Shown in pieces: positions 38,602-47,823 of a DNA stretch of 64,000 bases. The notes beneath the pieces were generated by a model, which worked only from the letters and a program-made list of their open reading frames with translations, made no database searches and was not told the DNA's origin. Each line of letters opens with the position of its first letter. Position 1 is the first letter of the stretch. Source of the DNA: WLMZ01 sp038227995 (GTDB lineage: Bacteria; Actinomycetota; Acidimicrobiia; Acidimicrobiales; Ilumatobacteraceae); the NCBI GenBank assembly GCA_038227995.1, contig JBBRPP010000016.1, positions 38,066 to 102,065 of the forward strand, in the 5' to 3' direction. Both the position numbers and the translations under genes were made by a program.

Positions 38602-40054
38602 CGGTACGCCGGTCACGATCACCAGTCATCCCACTCGCCGCCACGACGACGAGGACTCACCCCACGACGAGTGCGGTGTGCTCGGCATCTCCACGCCCCA
38701 TGGCGAAGGTGTCGCCCAGATGGCATTCTTCGGGCTGTTCGCCCTCCAGCATCGTGGCCAGGAAGCAGCGGGCATCGCCGTCAGCGACGGCGTCCGCGCC
38801 AGGATGCACAAAGACGCCGGGCTCGTCAGCACGATCTTCACCCCCGAGATCCTCACGCCGCTCGCCGGCTACCACTCGATCGGGCACACGCGCTACAGCA
38901 CCACCGGCGGATCAACGCTGAAGAACATCCAGCCGTTCCTCGTCGAGACGATGCACGGCACGCTCGCGGTCGCCCACAACGGCAACCTCGTCAACGCCGC
39001 GGCACTGCGCGACGAACTGCTCGGACGCGGCTTCGGGCTCAGCGCCACCAGCGACACCGAAGTGTTCACGCTGATGTTGGCTGCCGCCGGCGGGCGAACG
39101 TGGGAAGAGCGCATCGAGCGGACGATGCCCGCCTGGAAGGGCGCCTACTCGATGGTCATCCTCGCCAACGACCGCGTCCTCGCCGTTCGCGATCCGTGGG
39201 GCTTCCGGCCCTTGTCCGTCGGACGCCTGCCTCGCGGTGGATGGTCGGTCGCGTCGGAAACATGTGCGCTGGAGACGCTCGGTTGCGTCGACATCAGCGA
39301 GGTCAACCCGGGCGAGATCGTCACGCTGATGGGTGCTGACATCCACCGCCGCCAGGCGATGGCACCGACCAAGGGTGCGAACTGCTCGTTCGAGTTCGTC
39401 TACTTCAGCCGTCCCGACAGCGAGTGGGACGGCCGCAACGTGCATCACGTTCGCCAACGCCTCGGCGAGGAACTGGCCGACGAGTGGCCCGCCGACGCCG
39501 ACGTCGTCGTGCCGGTGCCCGACTCCTCGATTCCTGCTGCGATCGGGTACTCGCGGCGCAGCGGATTGCCGTACAACGACGGGCTGATCAAGAACCGCTA
39601 CATCGGCCGCACGTTCATCGAGCCCACTCAAGCGATGCGCGAGCGTGGCGTCGCGCTGAAGTTCAACGCGCTCGGCGCCAACCTGGCCGGCAAGCGTGTC
39701 GTGCTCATCGACGACTCGCTCGTGCGAGGCACCACCGCCGGGCCGCTCGTCTCGCTGCTGCGCAAGGCCGGCGCCAGCGAGGTGCACATGCGCATCACCT
39801 GCCCGCCGATCACCCACGCCTGCCACTTCGGCGTCGACATGGGCCACGACAACGAGCTGATCGCCGCCAAGCTCACCGTCGACGAGATCCGTGAACGGAT
39901 CGGCGCCGACTCGCTGGCGTTCCTGTCGCTCGATCGGATGATGCGGGCGATCGACCGCGAGTCCGGCTACTGCAACGCGTGCTTCACCGGTGTGTACCCG
40001 ATCGAGGTCGGCGAAGCTCAGGGCAAGCTCGACTTCGAGGGCGTGCTTGCGTGA
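38588..40054 (+). CDS. purF: Amidophosphoribosyltransferase
   Basis: The 488-residue enzyme makes phosphoribosylamine from PRPP and glutamine, the first committed step. A propeptide of 28 residues precedes nucleophile Cys29 (HDECGVLGI). The glutaminase domain has GHTRYSTTG and HNGNLVN, and the PRPP loop is VLIDDSLVRGTT. Late cysteines (ITCPPI and CNACFTG) fit the B. subtilis-type 4Fe-4S enzyme. The start lies within the purE coding end, and the stop overlaps the purD-M start (GTGA). Confidence 0.95.
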   Translation: MLPADGTPVTITSHPTRRHDDEDSPHDECGVLGISTPHGEGVAQMAFFGLFALQHRGQEAAGIAVSDGVRARMHKDAGLVSTIFTPEILTPLAGYHSIGHTRYSTTGGSTLKNIQPFLVETMHGTLAVAHNGNLVNAAALRDELLGRGFGLSATSDTEVFTLMLAAAGGRTWEERIERTMPAWKGAYSMVILANDRVLAVRDPWGFRPLSVGRLPRGGWSVASETCALETLGCVDISEVNPGEIVTLMGADIHRRQAMAPTKGANCSFEFVYFSRPDSEWDGRNVHHVRQRLGEELADEWPADADVVVPVPDSSIPAAIGYSRRSGLPYNDGLIKNRYIGRTFIEPTQAMRERGVALKFNALGANLAGKRVVLIDDSLVRGTTAGPLVSLLRKAGASEVHMRITCPPITHACHFGVDMGHDNELIAAKLTVDEIRERIGADSLAFLSLDRMMRAIDRESGYCNACFTGVYPIEVGEAQGKLDFEGVLA

Positions 40055-42309
40055 GTCTCGCTGATCAGGTCGACGCGCTCGTCGACGTTCTGGTTGTGGG
40101 CGGCGGCGCCCGCGAACACGCGATCGCGTGGGCCGTTAATCGATCACCGCGCTGCGGCCGTCTCGTGGTGGCTCCGGGCAACGACTCGACGCCCGGGGAA
40201 CGCGCCGACATCGCTGCCGACGACGTTGCCGCGCTCACCGCGTTCGCGACCGAGAACGGGATCGACCTCGTCATCGTCGGCCCCGAAGCTGCGCTCGCGG
40301 CCGGGATCGTCGACGCCATGACGGCAGCCGGCATCACGATCTTCGGCCCCACCAAGGCCGCCGCCCAGCTGGAATGGGACAAGGCCTTCACACGCGCTGT
40401 CGCTGCCGAGCTGTCGTTGCCGTCGCCTGCGTACGCGAGCTTTGAATCCAGCGCCGATCTCGAGGCCGCGTTGGCGTGGTGGCACGCACTCGGCAAGCCG
40501 ATCGTGGTCAAACAGGTCGGTCTCGCCAGCGGGAAGGGCGTTGCGGTGCCGCTCGACGACGAGAGCTGCGAGGCAGCGATCCGCTCGTTCTTCCTCTCCG
40601 GTGGAGTCGTGCTCGAAGAGCGTCTGCAGGGCCCGGAGTGTTCGCTGTTGGCATTCTGCGACGGCACCACGGTTCGACCGTTGCCGTTCGCCCAGGACCA
40701 CAAGCGGCTCGGCGAAGGCGACACCGGACCGAACACCGGCGGTATGGGCGCGTACGCGCCGGCGCCCGTTCCGTACGACGCAGACGACCTCGCCGCTCGG
40801 TTCATCCAACCCGTCGTCGACCACATGGCGATGCACGGGAACCCGTTCGTGGGGATGTTGTACGCCGGCCTGATGCTCACGGTCGACGGACCGAAGCTGC
40901 TCGAGTTCAACTGTCGCTTCGGTGACCCCGAGGCCCAGGTTCTGCTGCCACTGGTCGCCACCGACTTGATCACGCTCACGCTCGCGTGCTGCCACGGACA
41001 GCTGGCTGCGCAGCCGATCGAGCTACGCCCCGGTGCCGCGTTGGGCGTCGTCATCGCTGCTCCCAACTATCCGGCTCCTGGCTCGATCATCGGCGGCCCG
41101 CCGATCGAGTTGCCGACCGGCGACGACGAACTGGTCTTCCGCGGTACGGCCGGCAGCCGCGAGTACACGGTGGTCGGTCTCGCGCCGACGCTTGATGCAG
41201 CGCGCGACAACGCCTACGCCCTCACCGAGCGCATCGCACCCGCACATGCTCGCTACCGCCGCGACATCGGCTGGCGCTCGCACGGCGCATCTCTGTCGTC
41301 CTATGCGGCGGCCGGCGTCGACATCGACGAGGGCACGCGCGCCGTCGATCAGCTCAAGGCCAGCGTCGAGCGCACCCACACGTCGGCCGTCCTCGGCGGC
41401 ATCGGTGCGTTCGGCGGCACGTTCGACCTGTCGCAGATCGTGACGATGCAACACCCGGTGCTGGTCGCCTCGACCGACGGCGTCGGGACGAAGGTCGAAC
41501 TCGCTGCGCGAGCCGGTCGCTACGACGTGCCGGGCCAGGACATCGTCAATCACTGCATCAACGACGTGCTCGTGCAGGGCGCGCGGCCGCTGTTCTTCCT
41601 CGACTACTTCGCATCCTCCGAGATCCGTGCCGAGCAGGTGGCTGCGGTCGTGAACGGCATGTCCGTCGCGTGCGCGGCCTCCGGATGCGTGTTGCTGGGT
41701 GGCGAGACGGCAGAGATGCCCGGCGTCTACGTGCCCGGAGCGTTCGATGTGGCCGGCACACTCGTCGGCGTCGTCGAGCGCGATCGCCTCCTGCCGCTAC
41801 AGACCATTGCGCCCGGCGACATCCTCGTCGGCCTCGCGTCGTCAGGGCCGCACACCAACGGCTACTCGCTGCTGCGCAAGCTGTTCGCGTGGTTGCCGCT
41901 CGATGCTCAGCCAGAGCCGCTCGACCGCCCGCTCGGCGATGCGCTGCTCGTCCCCCACCGCAGCTACCTCAATGCGCTGCAACGAGCACTCGGCGATCAC
42001 GGCTTGATCAAAGGTTTGGCTCACATCACGGGCGGCGGCTTGATCGACAACGTGCCTCGCGTGTTGCCCTCGAACTGTGATGCAGCGATCACTCTCGGCT
42101 CGTGGCCGATGCCACCACTGTTCCAACTGGTGCAGGACGTCGCGACCGGGATGCCGATCGACGAGCTGTATCGCACGTTGAACATGGGCATCGGCATGGT
42201 CGTGGTCGTCGACGCCGATCGCGTCGGCGAGCTCCGCGACGCGATCCCGGAACCGACGTGGATCATCGGTTCGATCGTCGACGGTGACAAGCGAGTCCAG
42301 CTCGCGTGA
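40051..42309 (+). CDS. purD-purM: Fused GAR synthetase - AIR synthetase (PurD-PurM)
   Basis: The 752-residue protein joins two enzymes in one frame. Residues 1 to about 413 are PurD: DVLVVGGGAREHAI, the ATP-grasp segments VVKQVGLASGKGVAV and GPNTGGMGAYAP, and the LEFNCRFGDPEAQ metal site. Residues about 414-752 are PurM: SSYAAAGVDIDEG, ASTDGVGTKVELA, LLGGETAEMPGVY and TGGGLIDNVPRVLP. There is no stop or frameshift at the joint (near 41290). It starts with GTG overlapping purF by 4 nt and ends with GTGA into purN. Confidence 0.93.
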   Translation: MSLADQVDALVDVLVVGGGAREHAIAWAVNRSPRCGRLVVAPGNDSTPGERADIAADDVAALTAFATENGIDLVIVGPEAALAAGIVDAMTAAGITIFGPTKAAAQLEWDKAFTRAVAAELSLPSPAYASFESSADLEAALAWWHALGKPIVVKQVGLASGKGVAVPLDDESCEAAIRSFFLSGGVVLEERLQGPECSLLAFCDGTTVRPLPFAQDHKRLGEGDTGPNTGGMGAYAPAPVPYDADDLAARFIQPVVDHMAMHGNPFVGMLYAGLMLTVDGPKLLEFNCRFGDPEAQVLLPLVATDLITLTLACCHGQLAAQPIELRPGAALGVVIAAPNYPAPGSIIGGPPIELPTGDDELVFRGTAGSREYTVVGLAPTLDAARDNAYALTERIAPAHARYRRDIGWRSHGASLSSYAAAGVDIDEGTRAVDQLKASVERTHTSAVLGGIGAFGGTFDLSQIVTMQHPVLVASTDGVGTKVELAARAGRYDVPGQDIVNHCINDVLVQGARPLFFLDYFASSEIRAEQVAAVVNGMSVACAASGCVLLGGETAEMPGVYVPGAFDVAGTLVGVVERDRLLPLQTIAPGDILVGLASSGPHTNGYSLLRKLFAWLPLDAQPEPLDRPLGDALLVPHRSYLNALQRALGDHGLIKGLAHITGGGLIDNVPRVLPSNCDAAITLGSWPMPPLFQLVQDVATGMPIDELYRTLNMGIGMVVVVDADRVGELRDAIPEPTWIIGSIVDGDKRVQLA

Positions 42310-42908
42310 AGGCCAATCCCCGGCGCCGGATCGCGGTGCTGGTCTCCGGCACGGGGAGCAACCTGCAAGCTGTCCTCGACGCGATCGGATCCGGCGCGCT
42401 CGATGCGACGGTGGTGGCCGTCGTGTCGAACCGAGCCGACGTCTACGCGCTCGAACGCGCCGAGGCTGCCGGCGTCCCAACCGTGTGTCTCGTGCCCGGT
42501 CCGGGGGAAGCGCGAAGCGACTACGACGCCCGACTGGTCGCGACGGTCGCCGAGTTCGAACCCGACTTCGTGCTGCTGGCTGGCTGGATGCGCTTGCTGT
42601 CGATGACGTTCCTCAGTCGCTTCCCGAATCGGGTCATCAACCTCCACCCCGCCTTGCCCGGCCAGTTCCCGGGGACGCACGCGATCGAGCGCGCGCTCGA
42701 GGCTGCGCAGCGTCTCGGCCTGCACCGCACCGGCGTGATGGTTCACTTCGTACCCGACGAGAACGTCGACGACGGTCCCGTGATCGCGACGGCCGAAGTC
42801 GACATCCACTCGGACGACACCGTCGAGACGCTGTCCGCACGGGTCCACGCCGCCGAACACGCGCTGCTCATCACCGCGCTTCGAGCGGTTGTCGCCGGCG
42901 CAGGATGA
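42306..42908 (+). CDS. purN: GAR transformylase
   Basis: The 200-residue 10-formyl-THF-dependent enzyme has VLVSGTGSNLQA (11-22). The catalytic triad is Asn112 and His114 (INLHPALPGQFPG) with Asp near 155-156 (DENVDDGPVI). GTG 42306 overlaps the purD-M stop by 4 nt. The D-M-N order equals the domain order of eukaryotic GART, with N as a separate but coupled protein. No purH follows. Confidence 0.94.
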   Translation: MKANPRRRIAVLVSGTGSNLQAVLDAIGSGALDATVVAVVSNRADVYALERAEAAGVPTVCLVPGPGEARSDYDARLVATVAEFEPDFVLLAGWMRLLSMTFLSRFPNRVINLHPALPGQFPGTHAIERALEAAQRLGLHRTGVMVHFVPDENVDDGPVIATAEVDIHSDDTVETLSARVHAAEHALLITALRAVVAGAG

Positions 42909-43012
42909 TGCCGCGAGACATCTTCGGCGGTCCGGTTCGTCGTCCCAGTACCGGCGCTGATCAACTCGTCGGCTGAGCGCGCCACCGGGGCCGCGATACA
43001 GGGAGAACGCCG

Positions 43013-43795
43013 ATGATGTTGGATGGCAAGGTTGCGATCATCTCAGGCATCGGGCCGGGATTGGGTCAAGAGCTCGCCTACGTCTTCGCCCGCGAGGGCG
43101 CCGACGTCGTGCTCGCGGCGCGCACGAAGTCGAAGCTCGACGAAGTCGCCGCCGAGGTCACGGCGCGTTATCCCGGGCGACGAGCCCTGGTCGTTCCGAC
43201 CGACATCTCCGATGCCGTGCAAACGCAGGCTCTGGTCGACGCGACCATCGCCGAGTTCGGACGCATCGACTGCCTCGTCAACAGCGCCTACCTGCCGCCG
43301 CCCTTCACGATGTTCGAAGATGCCGATCTGGCGACATGGAAGTCGTCGTTCGACATCACGGTGTTCGGAACGTTGCAGCTGACGCAGCAATGCGTTCCGC
43401 ACATGCGGGCGGCGGGCAAGGGATCGATCGTGTTCGTCAACTCGATGATCCAGAAGAAGCCGATCGCGACCCAGTCCGGCTACGCCACGTCGAAGGGCGC
43501 GCTGACCATTGCGGCTCGAATGCTCGCCAAAGAACTGGGCGCGCACGGCATCCGCGTCAACTCGACGTTCATGGGATGGATGTGGGGTCCACCGGTCGAG
43601 ATGTACGTCAAGTGGCAGACCGCGCTCGGGCGCACCAAGGAAGATGTAATCGCGGAGATCACCAAGGACATCCCGCTCGGCATCATTCCTGACGACGCCG
43701 ACTGCGCCAACGCCGTTGCCTTCCTTGCGTCAGATCTCGCCAGCGTGATCACCGGCGCCGAGCTCAACGTCAACGGCGGCGAGATCATGCTCTGA
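43013..43795 (+). CDS. Short-chain dehydrogenase/reductase
   Basis: The 260-residue SDR has an unusual cofactor loop SGIGPGLGQE (11-20) in place of TGxxxGIG, then LVNSAYLPPP in place of NNAG. Catalytic Ser144, Tyr157 and Lys161 (YATSK) are present, and it ends LNVNGGEIML. ATG 43013 has GGGAG 7 nt upstream. It follows purN by 104 nt on the same strand, but chemistry and spacing give no reason to link it to purine synthesis. Confidence 0.88.
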   Translation: MMLDGKVAIISGIGPGLGQELAYVFAREGADVVLAARTKSKLDEVAAEVTARYPGRRALVVPTDISDAVQTQALVDATIAEFGRIDCLVNSAYLPPPFTMFEDADLATWKSSFDITVFGTLQLTQQCVPHMRAAGKGSIVFVNSMIQKKPIATQSGYATSKGALTIAARMLAKELGAHGIRVNSTFMGWMWGPPVEMYVKWQTALGRTKEDVIAEITKDIPLGIIPDDADCANAVAFLASDLASVITGAELNVNGGEIML

Positions 43796-43812
43796 TCGCC
43801 GTCGAGCGGCGG

Positions 43813-44358
43813 TCACGACCCGAACGTCGTCGCGAGATCGGCGAGTGTCGTGGTCACGTTCCAGTTGCGAGCGGTGGACACCACGCCGAGCTTGCGTTCG
43901 ATGACGGCGTTCGAGAGCTTCGTCGTTCCGGCACCGTTCGCGTAATGGAGGTAGATCTCGCGGCCGACGACTGCGAACTCGTCGTCACCGAACGACATCG
44001 TCTGCAGCGTCGCGACGGCATCTGCGCTCGGCTCGTGATCGAGGAAGCCGACGTACAGCCGCTTGGTGTCGACCGTCGAGTCGAGAAAGGGGTTGGAGGT
44101 GGTCACGGCGCGCATCTCGTTCGCGGTGCGCACGATCGCGCAGACTGTCAGGCCGAGATGCTCGCGGATCAACGCCTCCACTCGCTCCTTGGTCGTCACC
44201 TCGCGATCCGACGTGGTGACGATGACGTTGCCGGTCTGGATGTGGGTCACTGCATCGGCGTAGCCGGACGCGACGAAAGCAGCGCGGAGGTCCACCATCT
44301 TGATCCGGTTCGCGCCTGCGACGTTCACGGCACGGAGCAGGACGACGATCGTGGTCAC
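43813..44358 (-). CDS. DUF1697 family protein
   Basis: The 181-residue protein shows the DUF1697 pattern: VVLLRAVNVAGANRIKMVDLRAAF at the start, THIQTGNVIVTT, RTANEMRAV, FLDHEPS and the closing TARNWNVTTTLADL. The family is widespread and cytoplasmic, and its function is not established. It converges with the SDR gene 17 nt away, and its start lies about 20 nt from... the kdpE stop on the same strand. Confidence 0.85.
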   Translation of the reverse strand: MTTIVVLLRAVNVAGANRIKMVDLRAAFVASGYADAVTHIQTGNVIVTTSDREVTTKERVEALIREHLGLTVCAIVRTANEMRAVTTSNPFLDSTVDTKRLYVGFLDHEPSADAVATLQTMSFGDDEFAVVGREIYLHYANGAGTTKLSNAVIERKLGVVSTARNWNVTTTLADLATTFGS

Positions 44359-44377
44359 GAAACGAAGTTACCCGCAG

Positions 44378-45067
44378 TCAGAGTTCGAACCGGTAGCCCA
44401 TGCCCGCTTCGGTGATGAGGTAACGGGGCTGGCTCGGGTTGGGTTCCAGCTTCTTGCGGATCGCCGCCAGGTGCACGCGCAGGTAGTTCGTCTCGCTCTC
44501 GTACTGCGGTCCCCAGACGTGCTGCAGCAACTGACGTTGCGTGACGAGACGACCAGCGTGCCGAGCGAGGTATTCGACGATGGCCCATTCCGTCGGTGTG
44601 AGGTGCACGTCGTCTTCGCCGCGCATCACGCGCTTCGCGGCGAGGTCGATGACGAAGTCGTCGGTTCGCACGGTCGGCTGAGGAGCCTCGGGTTGGTGAC
44701 GACGCAGCGTCGCGCGCAGCCGGGCGAGCAGCTCGTTCATGCCGAACGGCTTGGTGACGTAGTCGTCGGCGCCGGCATCGAGCGCGGCGACCTTGTCGGC
44801 CTCGGATTCACGGACCGACAGGATGATGATCGGCACCGCCGTCCAACCGCGCAAGCCGCGCACGACATCGATTCCATCGATGCCGGGCAGACCGAGGTCG
44901 AGCAAAACGAGGTCGGGGTGATGTGCCGCAGCGCGATGCAGCGCCTCTTCGCCGGACTCGGCGAGGTCGACGGCGTAGCCGCGGGCGCGGAGGTTGACGT
45001 CGAGCGCGCTGCGGATCTGCGGCTCGTCGTCGACGACCAGGATGCGGATCGGCGCGGGAGTGGTCAT
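44378..45067 (-). CDS. kdpE: OmpR-family response regulator KdpE
   Basis: The 229-residue regulator has a receiver domain with acidic pocket Asp13/Asp14 (VVDDE), phosphorylated Asp57 (LLDLGLPG) and Lys106 (TKPFG). A winged-helix DNA-binding domain (about 130-229) contains LTPTEWAIVEYLARHAGRLV and YLRVHLAAIRKK. Its ATG overlaps the kdpD stop (ATGA), so sensor and regulator are coupled. No kdpFABC is present here; the nearest transport gene is the divergent APC permease beyond kdpD. Confidence 0.92.
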   Translation of the reverse strand: MTTPAPIRILVVDDEPQIRSALDVNLRARGYAVDLAESGEEALHRAAAHHPDLVLLDLGLPGIDGIDVVRGLRGWTAVPIIILSVRESEADKVAALDAGADDYVTKPFGMNELLARLRATLRRHQPEAPQPTVRTDDFVIDLAAKRVMRGEDDVHLTPTEWAIVEYLARHAGRLVTQRQLLQHVWGPQYESETNYLRVHLAAIRKKLEPNPSQPRYLITEAGMGYRFEL

Positions 45068-47571
45068 GTGATCGCACCACCACGGGTTGGCGCGACATCG
45101 AGGCCGATGCAGAAGGTGACCCCGCCGCCTGGTGTGTCGTCGATCTCCAGCGTTGCTCCCATCGCGGCGATGAAGCCACGGGCGATCGCCAGGCCCAAGC
45201 CGACCCCCGCATCGTTCGATCGGTCACCGAGCCGCTGGAACGGTTCGAACACTCGCTCGCGTGCATCGAGTGGGATACCAGGACCGCGATCGATGATGCG
45301 CAAGTCGACGCGCGTCCGGATCTGACCGGCCTCCACCCGCACCGTGGCCTCGGCCGGTGACCATGCGATCGCGTTCGAGACGATGTTGGCGACGGCCCGT
45401 TCGAGCAGCGCAGGATCGGCCGTCACCAGCGGGAGCGTATCGGAGACGTCGACGCGCACCCGGCCGGCCGAGTGCGGCGTGTCGGCGAGCGCTGCCGCGA
45501 TGATGTCTTCCAGCGCGACCGCGCGGTTGGCGCTCTCAACAGCGCCCGCCTGCAGGCGGCTCATGTCGAGGAGGTTGACAACCAGCCGGTCGAGCCGATC
45601 GGCTGCGCCATCGATGTTGCGCAGCAAACTCAACCGGTCCTCGTCGGAGAACGACACGTCGTCCTGCAACAGACCGCTGGCCGACGCCTTGATCGAGGCG
45701 AGCGGCGTGCGAAGGTCGTGCGACACCGCTTGCAGCAGTGCGGTGCGAAGCGCGTTGGCCTGCCCCAGGCTTGCAACCGTCTGAGCCTCGGCGCGCAGCC
45801 GGCGGGCTTGCAGCGCGAGCGCGAGCTGATCGGCAAACGCGCGTAGCAGCGCCTGGTCGTCGACACCGAGTACCCCGCCGATCAGCACGATCTGGATGTC
45901 ACCGCCGGGGTCGAGCGACAGCGCGGTGCCATCCGATGGCTGCGTCGGCTGCGGCTCGCCCGAACACGCCGTCACCGTCCACGCCGCGCCCTTGCGTTCG
46001 AGCACTGCCGCGGCCTCCAGCGAGAACGTGACTCGCAGCTGATCGACGAGCTCGGGCAGCGGGTCGTCGTTGCCGACGAGGGTTCCGGCGCTGCGCGCGA
46101 GCGCCCGCGCCTCGGCTCGGGCACGAAGCGCATCGTGGTTGCGTGCCGCCGATCGGTTGACGAGCACGCTGACGAATGCGGCGACCGCGATGAACACGAT
46201 CAGCATCACGATGTTGGTCGTGTCGTTGACCGTGAGCGTGTGGAACGGCGGGACGAAGTACCAGTTCGTGAGCAAGAACGCGACGATCGATGCGACGAGG
46301 CCGGCGAACAACCCGCCGAGTGCGGCGATCACGACAACGAGCCCCAGGCTGATGATCAGCTGAGATCCGAGGCTGATGTGATGGCGGAACTCGGTCAGCA
46401 GCAATGTGGCCGCCGGCAAGCCGATCAGCGAGATCAGCCAGGCAGCGATCTGCTGCCGGCGCGGCAGCGGTGAGCGGTGCGGGACGCGCGGCAGCGCCGA
46501 TGGTCGCAACGTCTGGCGGTGTTCGGCAGCGATCACGTGAACGTCGATGTTCTCGACGTGGCGCAACAGCGATGCCGTCATCGAGCCTCGGAACGCCTGC
46601 CCGACGCGTGACCTTCCGCTCGCGCCGAGGACCAGTTGTGTGGCCATCTCCGCCTTGGCGAACGTGGCCAGTGCCTCGGCGATGTCGTCGCCGATCACTT
46701 CTCGGTATCGACCACCCAGCTCGCCGAGCAACGTGCGCTGTGCATCGAGCTCGCTGCCGGTCTGGCGCACGGCCGGGTTGGTCGAGCCGACGTGCACACC
46801 GATCAGGTCGGCCTGGGCCCGTCCCGCCATCCGAGCCGCGCGACGGATGAGGTGGTCGCCGCCCCGAATGCCCGTCAACGCGACCACGACTCGTTCACGC
46901 GTCTCCCACGGTTGGGTCATGCCGTGATCGGCGAGGTACGTCTTCAGCCGTTCCTCGACCCGGTCGGCGACCCACAGCAACGCGAGCTCGCGCAACGCTC
47001 CGAGGTTGCCCGGACGGAAGTAGTTGGCCATCTGCGCGTCCAGCTCTTCGGCCGGGAAGATGTTGCCGTGGGCCAACCGCCGGCGCAGCGCCTCGGGGCT
47101 CATGTCGACGAGCTCGATCTGATCTGCAGCGCGCACGACGGCATCCGGCACCGTCTCAGTCGGCACGACGCCGGTGATCTGCTCGATGACGTCGGTGAGC
47201 GACTCCAACCGGTCCACGTTCAACGTCGAGATCACGTCGATGCCGGCATCGAGCAATGCCTGCACATCCTGCCAACGACGCGGGTTGACCGAGCCCTGCG
47301 CGTTGACATGGGCATAGTCATCGATCAACACGACGTCGGGAGCGCGTGTGATGATCGTTGCCAGATCCATCTCGCCGACCGGCCCACAAACCGGCACGAT
47401 CTCCAGATCACGGATGCGAGCCGCCGTGTTGGGTCGATCGTGGGTCTCGACCGCGCCGATCACGACATCGGCGCCACGCTCGGACCGTCGCCAGCCCTCG
47501 TCCAACATCGCGCAGGTCTTGCCGACCCCGGGCGCCGAGCCGAGGTAGATGCGCAGGACGCCGACGGACAT
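45064..47571 (-). CDS. kdpD: Osmosensitive K+ sensor histidine kinase KdpD
   Basis: The 835-residue kinase has the N-terminal KdpD domain with Walker A GSAPGVGKT (about 10-18) and LIDDYAHVN. A USP-like domain follows (about 225-345), then four membrane helices (DUF4118, about 370-465), a GAF-like domain, HisKA with His618 (SHDLRTPLASIKAS), and HATPase with RIIDRGPGIP and GVGLGLAIARGF. All KdpD parts are present. ATG 47571 was chosen at the conserved N-terminus; the open frame upstream is not family-like. The enzyme should sense K+ or turgor and phosphorylate KdpE. Confidence 0.93.
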   Translation of the reverse strand: MSVGVLRIYLGSAPGVGKTCAMLDEGWRRSERGADVVIGAVETHDRPNTAARIRDLEIVPVCGPVGEMDLATIITRAPDVVLIDDYAHVNAQGSVNPRRWQDVQALLDAGIDVISTLNVDRLESLTDVIEQITGVVPTETVPDAVVRAADQIELVDMSPEALRRRLAHGNIFPAEELDAQMANYFRPGNLGALRELALLWVADRVEERLKTYLADHGMTQPWETRERVVVALTGIRGGDHLIRRAARMAGRAQADLIGVHVGSTNPAVRQTGSELDAQRTLLGELGGRYREVIGDDIAEALATFAKAEMATQLVLGASGRSRVGQAFRGSMTASLLRHVENIDVHVIAAEHRQTLRPSALPRVPHRSPLPRRQQIAAWLISLIGLPAATLLLTEFRHHISLGSQLIISLGLVVVIAALGGLFAGLVASIVAFLLTNWYFVPPFHTLTVNDTTNIVMLIVFIAVAAFVSVLVNRSAARNHDALRARAEARALARSAGTLVGNDDPLPELVDQLRVTFSLEAAAVLERKGAAWTVTACSGEPQPTQPSDGTALSLDPGGDIQIVLIGGVLGVDDQALLRAFADQLALALQARRLRAEAQTVASLGQANALRTALLQAVSHDLRTPLASIKASASGLLQDDVSFSDEDRLSLLRNIDGAADRLDRLVVNLLDMSRLQAGAVESANRAVALEDIIAAALADTPHSAGRVRVDVSDTLPLVTADPALLERAVANIVSNAIAWSPAEATVRVEAGQIRTRVDLRIIDRGPGIPLDARERVFEPFQRLGDRSNDAGVGLGLAIARGFIAAMGATLEIDDTPGGGVTFCIGLDVAPTRGGAIT

Positions 47572-47650
47572 GAACGTAGTGTGCCTCCCGAGACACCCTT
47601 TGCGCCTCCTTGCCGTGCGCGGAGCCTGTGACACGGTCGTTCGCAGACGT

Positions 47651-47668
47651 CTTAACGGCATCTTTACG
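47651..47668. promoter_or_regulatory. 11-bp-period direct repeat (OmpR-family site)
   Basis: CTTAACGGCATCTTTACG consists of CTTAACG-GCAT-CTTTACG, two 7-bp half-sites repeated at 11 bp, the geometry bound by tandem OmpR-family regulators. It lies in the divergent region between kdpD and the APC permease and may be a KdpE site. Four relatives occur at 58.6, 58.7, 62.0 and 62.05 kb. Confidence 0.5.
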
Positions 47669-47823
47669 CCCGAACTCGCTCTCTATGCGCGGTCTTGACG
47701 GCCCCGATCGAGGTGCTGTTGTTCACTGGGAATGTGCTCACCGAAGAACGAACCAGTACCCCAATCCCCGCGACGGGCAAGGTGAAATCTCCCCCGAAGC
47801 GGCCCAGCACGCGTCGGGTCACG

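Noticed and set aside
47695..47823. N-terminal extension of the APC permease from TTG 47695
   Set aside because: Codon pattern becomes typical only from ATG 47824, and homologues begin there.
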